Assembly: GCA_024663395.1 (NCBI GenBank)
Contig: JANFAH010000020.1
Location: 1,054,001-1,118,000 of the forward strand
Direction of reading: 5' to 3'
Source: Pisolithus tinctorius
Lineage: Eukaryota > Basidiomycota > Agaricomycetes > Boletales > Pisolithaceae
Length of the DNA stretch: 64,000 nt
Shown here in pieces: positions 49,701 to 61,673 of this stretch (position 1 is the first letter of the stretch; the number at the start of each line of letters is the position of its first letter). The notes beneath the pieces are model-generated. The model searched no databases, was not told the DNA's origin, and saw only the letters and a program-made list of their open reading frames with translations. Made by a program: the position numbers and the translations under genes.

Positions 49701-51623
49701 GTGAACTTCGTCCACGATGATCGTCGACCATGCCAGATCCTCTAGAAGGGTGATATCTCGCCTCGCGAGGTCGAACGATGTGATCACTACCACTGATAAG
49801 CAAGGGAAACGGTACCATAAAAAAGATATGGGGCGTACCTACGTCCAGCCTACCATCTTGAAGTCGACGAGGACATCCTCTCTCTGGGATCCCGTGTACA
49901 CCCCAACCTCGAAGTATCCCCACTTCACTCGTCAATCAGCTTAAACAATATTCGCACAAAACAAGAGGAGAACGCGCATACTGTTTGGAATTCACGTTCC
50001 CAGTTGGGCACGACGGACGACGGCGCGATGATAAGACATGTCGGCCACGTAGCGTCGGCAGGAGGAAGCGTTCGTCGCTCCGCCCACTCCGGACGATCTT
50101 GAAGTTGGGAGACATGTTTTCGCCTCCGATCGATATCTCTTGTGTCACCGTATTTCTTCATGATCGCAGAAAGAAATGAAATTACTTGTATTGTTTTCCC
50201 TTTAAAACTCGACCGTTGGCCGTGAATAGACGCCCCCTGCCAAGGAAGCTCACCCTAGTGGACAAACGTGAGCTCAATCAAAACCATAAGAAGAGGGCGT
50301 ACGAGACCCATATCGTCCCCGAGAAGGCCACCCCTCCCTTGATCATACAACTCCCAAAAGAAACGTACAACCATCCCGTTGATACTCGCGCAAATAAGTA
50401 TTGATGGCTGCGGGAACCATAATCCCTTTGGCGAGTACGAGGGGACCCAATGGTACTTGGTCCGGACCTAACAGGAAACCTGGTCGTGGCGAAAATGACT
50501 TTCATAAGGAGGTCAGATATGTTAATCAGAATGTAGGCATTTGAAGTAAGTGTACCGGAATAGCCACTAAATCGGCTTCGTCTTCCGATTCCGTCTCTGA
50601 GTCATCGGCTATGAACGATAGAATTCTCGCGTAAAAAGATTGGAATGTGAGGGTGCTCAAAAAGTCCTCACCGTCCTTTGCAGGAGACGCCTGTACCGGC
50701 TCCGCTTCTGACTCTGACTCCGTCTCCGAATCATCTAACACATACTATCGAGCTGTCCCGCACGATACACATTCCAAGTGACCTACCTCGTGGTGTTTTG
50801 ACCCGCTTTGCCGGTGGCAACGCCTGCAGTGGAAATGGAGACTTCCGCTTTCCGGGTCTAGCAGTAGATTCTTCGTCCGACTCGGACTCCGTCTCTGAGT
50901 CATCCATGGAGGGTCCACCGGAACTCGGCGCTGTCAAGACTGCCTCTTCCATCCGGTCACTTATAAATGGCAATCAGTGTCTGAGGTAGAATGGGTTCTT
51001 CTCGCGCTGGAACATCATTATCTGAACCATCGTCCACATGGTCTTCGGTGACCTCGACGTCTTGCTCGTCCTCCTCCGACGCTGAATGGAGATCCAAATC
51101 GTCACCTAAACGAGAATAACGACTTGATCAGCTCACGACTTGCCCGTCCCGAACTAACAGCTTACCGAAATACTCGAGCAGAGGATTTCCCTTAGCAGCA
51201 TTTCGCTCCCGCGATCTCTGTTCTGTATGCCACTCGTCAATAGGCTCTGCGCGACACGAAATCAAATACCCACTCGACGACCCGACGTCGCTCTGCACTA
51301 CACCCCCTCTCCGACGCGAGTTTCGCCGGGATAGGGGAACATCGGACTCGGAATCATTTGCAGACTTCCTGCCGCGCTTCTTCGTCTTCTTCTCGTACAC
51401 GAATGTTCCAGCATTGAATTCCGGGTCCGAATCTGGGTCTTTGGTGCGAAGCGTATCACGAGTCAGCCCGAATTAACCGGGAGGACCATTGCTCGTGGCG
51501 TACCTAGGGGTGCAGGTATGGAATGCGAATGTCCTGCCAAAAAAGAGGGTTACATGGTCTATCCTTACGATTAGAATGCTCACTTTGCTCGTAGGCTGAT
51601 ACTCTAGCTTTCCGAAGTACCAT
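46800..51623 (-). pseudogene. SNF2-family DNA translocase, ERCC6L2-like, with several small indels
   Basis: Start MVLRKARVSAYEQ at 51623. A basic/acidic disordered N-terminus (YEKKTKKRGRKSANDSESDV, repeated DDSETESES) precedes the ATPase. That has VPAAINTYLREYQRDG, GGLLGDDMGL then GKTIQVISFLSAIMKKYG (Walker A), CLIIAPSSVVPNWEREFQT, VVITSFDLARRDITLLEDLA, STIIVDEVHRVKNPRSKITE (DEVH box) and RFGLTGTAIQNSYSELWTIL. The C-lobe has NLTGANKVVIF, DPNWNPAHDL and [20 protein letters not shown] then [21 protein letters not shown] tail with SRQRALIELGMIQSPAHLPT and MSGEEQQEVIAKLDEQAG ends near 46,800. Such proteins remodel DNA-protein complexes in repair. At least four one-base frame changes are needed, at about 50369, 49853, 49550 and 48288-48291. 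The start and end exons are approximate. Confidence 0.72.
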
Positions 51624-52003
51624 GACAGTACACGCTCAAGCGACACGACACAGGGGCGAATCACCTAAGCACTGATCACGTGTGCGATAGCGTGGTATGT
51701 GGATGGCCAAGTCGACCGACCGTGGAACAATACAGTCATTTTTGATGTGTATATACGGACAACAGCACGGACCAACAGTACGAATACGACAGTGAAGGAT
51801 AGGATAGCACACATAAGGGGAAAAAAAGGAGGATAGAGAGAGAGAGAGGGAGGGAGCACAGAATAACGTCCAGCCGACGAGGAGCTTCGATCGTCACACG
51901 CCTCGCATAGAACAGGTAGGGTAAGTGGGGGTGGACATACAAACACCAGGAGCGTCTGGAAAGGGGAAGGCATGTCGTACACCAAAATAACTTGATGGTG
52001 TGA

Positions 52004-52626
52004 TTACTCGTCGTCTTCGTCCCCTACGTCCTCACCACAGCTCTCTTTGCCAGATTTGCCGCCCTGCAGAAGTGGTGAGCACAGGTATGCAGGAAGAAGG
52101 AAGGGGGGCATACGGTAGCCAACGATGCCTTTTCTTCCTCGGCCCGTGCCTTGTCTTTCGCAGCCATCTCAACGTAAGGCTAACGAGGTGTCATCAGCAT
52201 CATCCCCAGCCAAGACGAACCCAACGCACCTTCCTCTCATCGTCACTTAGTTCTTTCCATTTGGCACCGAGGAGCTTGCCGACCTCACCTGCAGAGGAGG
52301 GATCCGTTGAGCTGAAACGTGGATGATGAGAAGCGATGCCTCCACTTACCGAAGCCAGCGTCGGGGTTCTCAGTCTTGATTCGTTCTCTCCAGTCTTGAC
52401 TGAAGAACATGTATGCGGAGAGAGCCCGCTTAGGGCCCCCCTTGGCCTTGGACTTGGAGCCCTTTGCTTTGGCCTCGCCCTTTTCGGCAGCCTTGCGCTG
52501 TTGAAAAAGTGAGCATCCATGCGTCGAGATGACCAGAGTTGAAGAAAAAAACGGAAAAGTGTGTATATGCGTGGGTGGTGTGGTGGTGTGGAGTGTACAC
52601 ACCTTTGGTTTCGCTTCCTTTGGCAT
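52004..52626 (-). CDS. NHP6: NHP6-type HMG-box chromatin protein
   Basis: A small nuclear DNA-bending protein that assists transcription complexes and FACT. Start MPKEAKPK at 52626. The second exon reads [20 protein letters not shown], then the single HMG box [20 protein letters not shown] with [11 protein letters not shown]. The third exon gives [19 protein letters not shown] and the fourth [20 protein letters not shown]. The last gives an acidic tail [10 protein letters not shown] and TAA at 52006-52004. Total length is near the usual 110-120 residues, with a basic N-terminal arm before the box as in yeast Nhp6. All four introns keep frame. Confidence 0.88.
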
Positions 52627-53135
52627 CTGGAATGGAAGAGATAGGATCAGATGAGCATTGGACACGTCACGGACACGTGAAACGATGTAGAAACAAAGTG
52701 GGGACTCAATGGACACGGGTAGGACGCGTTGTGGATGGACGCGTTGGCAGCCAAACAAACAAGGTCAGCCAAGTGTGCAGAGTGCTTTTTTCGTGCGTCG
52801 ACAGCGGTGAGCGACGACGGACGACGACAGGGCGATGGAATGCCTCGCCAGTGTCGAGCACAGCGATCTACGAGTATGTAGAATAAAAGAGACACACACC
52901 TTGAGCGTCGGTTGCAGCGGGAGTCAGACGGAAGAGGGCGCGGATGGATTTATGCGGGGGCACCACTGTTGGCTTGTGAGGGGGCGTTTGGCGGGTGGGA
53001 GCTCCCCTCGTATAAGGCCTCTCTCACTTTCCAACCGTGTGAATCGTACACTAAGCAGCTTTCCCACCACTCAACAAACACATCATTACATAATCACATA
53101 TTATATAACAGCATCTAATCCAGTGTAAGACAAAA
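52627..53135. other. NHP6 upstream region
   Basis: No gene is seen. It contains a GT-rich tract, and on the minus strand it is the promoter and leader of the HMG-box gene. On the same strand, its far end may contain the last exon of the gene to the right. Confidence 0.35.
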
Positions 53136-53953
53136 CTAGAGAACACATATAGGGAGCTCACCAGGAAGACACAGCTGGGCAAGTCCCAGGTCGTCCAGTC
53201 GCGTCATCTTCAGCAGCAGTCCCAGCCCCTCGTCACCGATGCCGACACCGGGTTCATTCAACAACTCCCACGTGACATCATCCATCTCCTCTGCGACGCG
53301 TCCCCACGTCGTCTTGATTGCTCCAGGGTGATTAAACGACGCCATAATGAAACAGAGCGGAGAACCTGCAGGGCATACATTATATGACTCCAACACCCAG
53401 ATTATTGGCACTTACACAGACCGGAGATGACCTGCTCTCGAGCTAGTATGGCGATCGGGGTTCCAGAGTGAATTCCGAACTGTCCTGAATCAGATCCGGA
53501 AGGACGTCCCCTAGATTGTACAGCCGTCGACACGAAGGGCATACCCGCCCCTTTGCTCGACTCTTGTTGTACCATAGAATCTAATGCAGACGTCAATCCT
53601 ATTACCATGCACATAGGTAACACACATACAACAGCAGTGTCTTCAGGAAGTACCGTGCACAACATCTGCAGTATTTCTTCCTGCGCGAATTCTGCACATA
53701 AAGGGTCATTTAAAGACGGTGGTTGGGCAAAGAAAGACGACAAGAATTCTCTTGCACTGCGAACTCGAGGTCCAGTACCAGGATCGTATATATTGGGCGT
53801 AGCTGGTAGCGATTCGCCGTGGTCATCATAGTCAAAACATGGTGTATCGGGTTCTGTGACCGGTGGTGGTGATGACTTCTGTAGCGGCACGAGTGCCTTC
53901 TCGCGTTTAGCCAGCTGCTTTCTCTTCTTCTTGATATTGCAAGGACCCGGCAT
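53136..53953 (-). CDS. conserved Agaricomycete protein (MPGPC..KKKRK family)
   Basis: Start MPGPCNIKKKRKQLAKREKA at 53953: a short Cys-containing, strongly basic N-terminus. It is followed by TPNIYDPGTGPRVRSAREFL, SLNDPLCAEFAQEEILQMLC and TVLPEDTA. After a short intron comes SMVQQESSKGAGMPFVSTAV and a low-complexity segment ending LAREQVISGL. After another intron it reads CSPLCFIMASFNHPGAIKTT then WGRVAEEMDDVTWELLNEPG, ending in this frame at 53136. I recall this family as widespread and usually single-copy in Agaricomycetes, with no assigned function. It is divergently transcribed from leucyl-tRNA synthetase across 279 bp. The last splice is uncertain. Confidence 0.7.
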
Positions 53954-54232
53954 CTGACCTCAAAAGAAAGGAGCTAGACTGTGTCACGTGTGACATGTCG
54001 TGTTGCGTGACACTCGTTTGGAACTGTTTGTATCCGGTCTTTCATCAAGTTACCGGAGACCATTTCCCCCCCATCTGACTCGTTAGGGATATTAGAAAAA
54101 TTCGGAACTAACTGATTATCTTTTTTGGCAGCCAAGATTGCAGCCCAACTGTTGCGACGCCCGTCACTTATTCGCCCACCCTGGCGTTGTAAAATATCTG
54201 TACATTGTTGTCGCACCTTATCGAACTTGAAG
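53954..54232. promoter_or_regulatory. bidirectional promoter region
   Basis: The 279 bp between two divergent start codons must hold both promoters. A TGTCACGTGTGACA palindrome (core CACGTG, about 53,981-53,994) is a candidate bHLH-type site. Confidence 0.55.
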
Positions 54233-57200
54233 ATGGCTAATACGATAGAACTGGCACAGGTACGATATCCGATCTACCATCTCTCTCTCTCTCTCCTCGA
54301 CTCAACCGCGACATAAAAATTAGACAGGCAAAAGAGACTACTTGATATCCCTGGAGAAGAAATACCAAGCACGATGGAGAGAAGAACGCCTGTTCGAGAC
54401 CGACGCGCCCTCGACAGAGGAGCTGCACGGTCTGTCTGCATCTGAGATCAGCGAAAAGCATCCAAAGTGGTTCGGCAACTTTCCATACCCGTACATGAAC
54501 GGAGCCTTGCACTTGGGTCATGCCTTCACCATCTCAAAAATCGAGTTTTCCGCAGGATACCAGCGTTTGTTGGGAAAGCGCGTTCTCTTTCCCCATGGTT
54601 TGCATGCAACGGGAATGCCCATCAAGGTGTGTTTTCTGCATAGTATATCTTTGTGTTCTGCTAATATATCCGTCTCGCAGGCAGCGGCAGACAAGGTACA
54701 ACGTGAATTGGAAATGTTCGGTGAAAATTTCGAACGCTACGACGAAACTGCAGGAGGAGAAAAACCAAAACCAACAGAAAACGGCTCAGCTGCTCCCACC
54801 CCTGCCGTCGGTAAAGCAACCAAAGGAAAAGTCGCAGCCAAAGCCACCGGTCTGACCTATCAATTCCAAATCATGGAGTCGATGGGCATTCCTCGATCGG
54901 AAGTCAAAAAGTTCGCCGATCCTCGTCACTGGTTGTCTTACTTCCCTCCGATCTGTGTCGTATGTTTTTGTTATTCTACTTGATATCGAGGATTTCCTCA
55001 CTTGCCATACCCCCCCTCAGAACGACAACAATGCCATGGGCAACCGGATAGATTGGAGACGTTCGTTCCTAACGACAGATCTGAATCCCTACTACGATTC
55101 CTTCGTCCGATGGCAGATGAACAAACTGCACCAGCTGGGAAAAATTAAATTCGGTGAACGATATACCATTTACAGTCCTAAAGATGGTCAACCATGCATG
55201 GACCACGATCGCTCCGATGGTGAAGGCGTTGGTCCACAGGAGTATTTGGCATTGAGAATGGAGGTCGTCGAGTGGAGCCCGGCTGCAAAAGAGGCTATCG
55301 AAGGCAAAGTTGGCGGAAGAAAAGTGTACTTGGTCCCAGCTACGCTACGACCGGAGACGATGTACGTCGCCTTGAGATGCAGATCGAAGTTCGCGCTCGC
55401 TGACAACTTGTCTAGGTACGGTCAGACCAATTGCTTCGTGGGCCCGAACATCAAATATGGTGTCTTCGCCATCAACGACACTGAGGCCTACGTTTGCACT
55501 TATCGTGCAGCCCGCAACATGACGTTCCAAGGAGTCTTCCCCGTGCGCGGTGAAATTCCGCAGTTAGTGGAAATCGTTGGCTCGACGCTAGTTGGAACGA
55601 AAATCAAGGCACCCTTAGGTGTCATTCCCGAGGTATACGTGCTACCCATGGAGAACGTCAAGGATACCAAGGTAACAATTCCTACATCACAGGTGAACCT
55701 CGCTGATGGATGGATGGGCTACAGGGCACTGGCGTTGTCACCTCCGTACCCTCCGACTCTCCCGACGACTACACCACCACCTCCGACCTACGCAAGAAAG
55801 CCGAATTCTACAAAGTCGACCCTAGATGGCTAGACTTCGAACCCATACCGGTCTTGAAGACTGACAAATACGGAGACCTGAGTGCAGTAGCGGTTTGCAA
55901 GGAACTAAAGATCCAGTCGCAAAAGGACATCAAGCAACTGACCGAAGCCAAGGAGATCGTGTATAAGGAAGGCTTCTATAATGGTACCATGGTCATTGGA
56001 GACTTCAAGGGCGAGTCAGTTCAGGAAGCGAAACCTAAAGTGCGAGCACAGCTGATCCAGATGGGTTTGGCATTCCCGTATGCGGAGCCTGAGAGTATGG
56101 TTATCTCTCGTAGCGCAGACGAGTGTGTGGTCGCCCTGATGGACCAGTGGTATCTGGATTACGGTGAACCCGTATGGAGAGCACAAGCGGAGAAGTGAGT
56201 TACCCTTTTTTGTTGTTGTTCGCGTGTTTAATCGATGGCTCATCATGCATCGGTCAATCAACAGGTTGCTGGCCAAGATGAACACGTGGGGATCGGAGAC
56301 CCGTAATCTGTTCGAAGCGACTTTGGCGTGGTTGAATCAATGGGCATGTGCTCGGACATATGGACTGGGTTCGAAAATGCCATGGGACCCCCAGTTTTTG
56401 GTCGAGAGTTTGAGTGACTCGACGATATACATGGCTTATTATACTGTTTCGCACTTGTTGCACGGTAAGCACCAGGATCCAATTTTTACGTTACGCCTTC
56501 CTTACGGTCATATGTCCCCACAGGTGGAGACGTCACCGGCCATACCGTCGGTCCGTTGGGCGTAACCCCAGAACAGATGACCGACGAAGCATGGGAATAC
56601 ATCTTCTGCAATGGACCATGGCCTAACCCAGAACCTTTCCCCAAAGAGAAAGCCGATGCCATGAAACACGAATACAACTACTTCTACCCCTTCGACATGC
56701 GTTCCTCAGGCAAAGACTTGGTGCAAAACAACCTGACGTTCTTGCTGTACAACCACGTCGCGATTTTCCCCGAGGATAAATGGCCTTTGGGCATTCGGAC
56801 GAATGGTCATTTGATGATCAACGGCCAGAAGATGTCGAAGAGTAAGGGGAACTCGATGACGCTGAGAGATGGTATCGAGAAGTTCGGCGCCGACGCGATG
56901 CGGTTGACGTTGGCAGATGCTGGTGATGGTGTTGAGGATGCCAACTTTGACGAGAAGACTGCTAATGCGAATATCTTGCGTTTGCATACTTTGTTGGGTT
57001 GGTGCGAGGTCAGTTCGGGGTTTTAGCTCTCGTGGAGTACGCTCATCGACTGGGTTTTCCTTTTAGGAAATGTTGAAGGACGATTCAAACTTGAGACATG
57101 GAGCCAAGTCTTCGTACCATGATCGTGTCTTCGAGGAAGAAATCATCGACTTGATCAACATCACCAAGACACATTACGATGCGTACGCATGCTCTTTGAT

Positions 57201-58103
57201 TCGGTTCTAACGCGTCAGAACCATCTCACGTTTATCTACCAGAACCGCCTTCAAAGATGCTTTGAAATACGGCTTCTACGAACTACAAAACATCCGTGAC
57301 TGGTACCGCGAAGTGACGTCCGACGTCGGGATGCATGCCGACCTAGTCAAATACTGGATCCGCGTGTCAGCATTGTTGGTAACCCCCATCGCACCTCACT
57401 TCGCAGAACACATCTGGACGGAGTTCCTGAGGGAACCCAAATCCATCCAGTTGGCTCTGTGGCCTGATCCAGGTCGTCCAGCCGACCGCGCGGTCATCGA
57501 AGCAGGCGTTTACATGCGCAGCACGTTGAAGATGATCCGGGACGCCGAAACGACGCTGTTGAAGAAGATGCAAAAGGGGAAGAAGGGCAAAGGGGACGGA
57601 CCGTCGTTCGATCCTAAACTTCCCAAGAGCGTTCGCATTTATGTCGCTTCGCGATTCCCGGAGTGGCAAGATGTTTGTGTGCAAGCGATCAAAGATTCGT
57701 ATTCGGCAGAGACGGATAAGGTGGACGATGTTAAAGTCAGGACTATCCTGACGGAGAACGGAATGATCAAAGATAAACGAGCGATGCCATTCGTCCAGGC
57801 TTTCAAGGTATATATACTCTTCCGAAATGCACGCGTACGTGGGCTCATCCAAATACTATTATCACGCAGAAACGAATGGCCGAGATCGGTGCTACCAACG
57901 CGTTCCGGAGAACTCTGCCATTCTCAGAGTCACAAATCTTGGCCGAATTCCTGCCTTACCTGAAGAAATCTTTGAATCTGGTGGATGCGGAGGTCTTTTC
58001 GGTAGAGGAGGCGTTGCAGAGACATGGTCAACCTGGGTTTACACCTGTTATCATCGAAACTTCGGAGCCGGGCAGTCCAGCTTTCGAATATCGCAATGTA
58101 TAG
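54233..58103 (+). CDS. CDC60: cytosolic leucyl-tRNA synthetase
   Basis: Charges tRNA-Leu with leucine in the cytosol. The first exon MANTIELAQ joins TGKRDYLISLEKKYQARWRE. The class I signature is NFPYPYMNGALHLGHAFTIS (HLGH form of HIGH, about residue 70). The editing (CP1) domain follows with TLRPETMYV, YTIYSPKDGQPCMDHDRSDG and GTGVVTSVPSDSPDDY. The second class I motif is MINGQKMSKSKGNSMTLRDG. The anticodon-binding helices include HADLVKYWIRVSALLVTPIA and APHFAEHIWTEFLREPKSIQ, and the end is EPGSPAFEYRNV-stop at 58103. Length (about 1,090 residues), domain order and all splice frames fit the archaeal/eukaryotic cytosolic type. No frameshift over the whole gene, a useful control for sequence quality. 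It converges on DIM1 with 111 bp between stops. Confidence 0.96.
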
Positions 58104-58214
58104 AATGCTCTACATAGATCCTATTGCGCTTACCCCTAATCATTACAATGGAACGGAATCCTTTTTTGAGGTGGCCGGACAATGTCAGTGACAAGCCTGA
58201 ACTAGGTAGCGGAA

Positions 58215-59492
<1,278 letters not shown>

Positions 59493-60487
59493 CGTCGGTC
59501 AGTACTTCAGTGAACAAGTCTAGTCCATGGGGCTGCTGTCCAATTTTGGCTGTCCACCCATGTGGCATGTGCGACTCGTCACTCGATAGCATTTTTCCAT
59601 AGTCAGTACCCAATTCTGGTTGTTTGCTTAGGAATTTACTCGTGGCCACCGCCATCAAAAAGCTGGACTCGACAGCATTTTATCAGTCCTGTAAACCTAC
59701 ATACTCCGTTCTTCGTGGCTGTCGTGTCTGTGCAGTGACCTAGTATTGATTGACTTCGGACCATCCACAATCCAGTGCATACTACATGCTAGAATTCTCA
59801 GCACCAGCGTTCACGTTCAGCAACGTAGGCGAACAGGAATCACCAAACGCCCTGGTCTGGCCCCAAGTGGAAGTTTTCTACTGCAGAATCCCTCGCTTTC
59901 CTCTCACGGAGCTCTCCGCTTAGTCATGCATTTTGCGGTGGCTGTGGGCACACCACCTTGCAAACTTTCCGGAATAAATTGACTACGTACAGTACGTAGC
60001 AATTACAAAGCAGTGCCCCACAATTCCATTCCCCTCCACTGCATCTACTGGGAGCCACAACGTCCCCCATTCACAGGTATGGCGCTCAATGGACATACCC
60101 CCGTCCTTGGGGCATCGAATTGCTATTTCTGATACCTCGGTCACTGTATGAAGGCCGCAAGTTAGCTCCATGCGCCCGTTTAGCTATGCCAACGGCCTTT
60201 CGCCCTGGGATCCCAATTCAGGAGGAGGACTTTAATCCAAGATTTGGCCTACGATGCAACAGACTTCCGAGCTGGATCTTTCCCATGTAGATTAGCCTGA
60301 GAAGTTTTCGCTGAGCGAAAGACTCGGGTGCCTCTCGCAGGAAAGTCGGCTGTTGGCCTAGTAACGTCACACACACCCTCATCCAGTGGTTCAATCCACG
60401 ACCACGCTCCATCTACCCTCCACAAGATAAATAGTGGAACCGTGCGGGGTGGTAGCTGCTTTTCAACACTCAACGACTGATTATACG
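59493..60487. other. intergenic, no gene seen
   Basis: It contains the DIM1 promoter at the left and the kinase promoter at the right. No open frame here has domain similarity or consistent splicing. Confidence 0.5.
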
Positions 60488-61673
60488 ATGTTACGAATCC
60501 CTTGGAAACTTGACCTCAACAACCAAGTTGACCGAGATATTTCCCTGGTCCCTCTGCGAGGCACTAGAGCCCTAGTTTACCCAGGTAACCTCCGTTTATC
60601 GGGCAGGAAAGTTGCCATCAAAGTATTTCGTTTCGGTCCTCCCACCAGCGAGCAGGCCCTCAAGGTAAAGGCATTTATTTCAGCAACATTTTGCAAACTC
60701 ACTTACTTTGCAGCGTATCTACCGTGAGGTGGCTTCATGGAGGGAGCTGCATCACCGAAACATCCTTCCTTTGCTGGGCATGACTACTCAGTTCGACTAC
60801 ACAATTTCACTCGTAAGTGAATGGGCGGCAAAAGGAAACGCATTCGACTATGTGCAGAGCCAAGCAGTAGATCCGCGTCCCCTGGTGAGTTGCATTCTGC
60901 ATGAAATCGTTCCTTGTCTCAGATGTGTGATTGCTAGCTTATAGGCATTGCAAGTGGGCTAGATTACCTCCACGGCCGTAAAATAATCCACGGTGATCTC
61001 AGAGGCGTAAGTCGCAATCCGCTGATGCGTGACACCTTGCTTGATGTATTTACCATTCAGCACAATGTCATGGTCTCTGAGGACGGTCAGGCTATGATTA
61101 CCGACTATGGTGTTTCATCCCTAGTCGATGCTGAGTTTGATCAAAACGCCGCCATCTCAGCGCCCGGTGGGCGCAGCATAAGATGGATGGCGCCAGAGAG
61201 TATGGAAAGTTACGGAGAAGTCAGCATACAAGGCGACATTTGGACATTTGGCATGACAATATTGGTATGTCCTCATTCGCGCCCCAATTTCTCGGACTTA
61301 AGCTTAGTCGTCCCTGATTCAGGAACTATTCACCAGACAAGCGCCTTTCTACTACATCTCCGGGCTGCGGGCGGTCATTGGTCGGATTATGGATGGACAG
61401 CCAGATAGACCCAGCGGTCCAGCTACATGTTTCCGCATGACTGACGCTTGGTGGAATCTATGCTGTCTCTGCTGGGCTCGTGACCCTTGGCAGCGCCCTT
61501 CTATGACGGACATTATCAGAATAATAGAGCGAATGTGGTACGTCATTCCTGTACCAGTATCCCACATTCTGATGTGCAGGGCAGATTTTTACGAAATCAG
61601 AGGCTTTCTTCTAAACATGTTGCACCGTACTTCGTTTCCAGGTATACTTTCCTCTTCGCTAGGTGTCTGTTAG
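60488..61673 (+). CDS. protein kinase, Agaricomycete TKL-like
   Basis: A single kinase domain fills the protein. Start MLRIPWKLDLNNQVDRDISL at 60488. The ATP-binding Lys lies in RKVAIKVFRFG and the C-helix Glu in RIYREVASWRELHHRNILPL. The hinge region is ISLVSEWAAKGNAFDYV. After an intron the catalytic loop reads IASGLDYLHGRKIIHGDLRG then HNVMV, and the magnesium loop is ITDYGVSS (DYG where DFG is usual). The activation segment end is SIRWMAPESMESYGEVSIQG and the F-helix Asp is in DIWTFGMTIL. ELFTRQAPFYYISGLRAVIG and ARDPWQRPSMTDIIRIIERM complete the lobe. Short introns of about 50 nt keep frame throughout. All key residues are present, so it may be active. The last exon after 61,540 is uncertain. 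Its role is unknown; the family is expanded in mushroom fungi. Confidence 0.82.

Noticed and set aside
54283..54299. CT microsatellite in the first intron region of leucyl-tRNA synthetase
   Set aside because: A short (CT)n run is a common polypyrimidine intron feature and has no unusual length.
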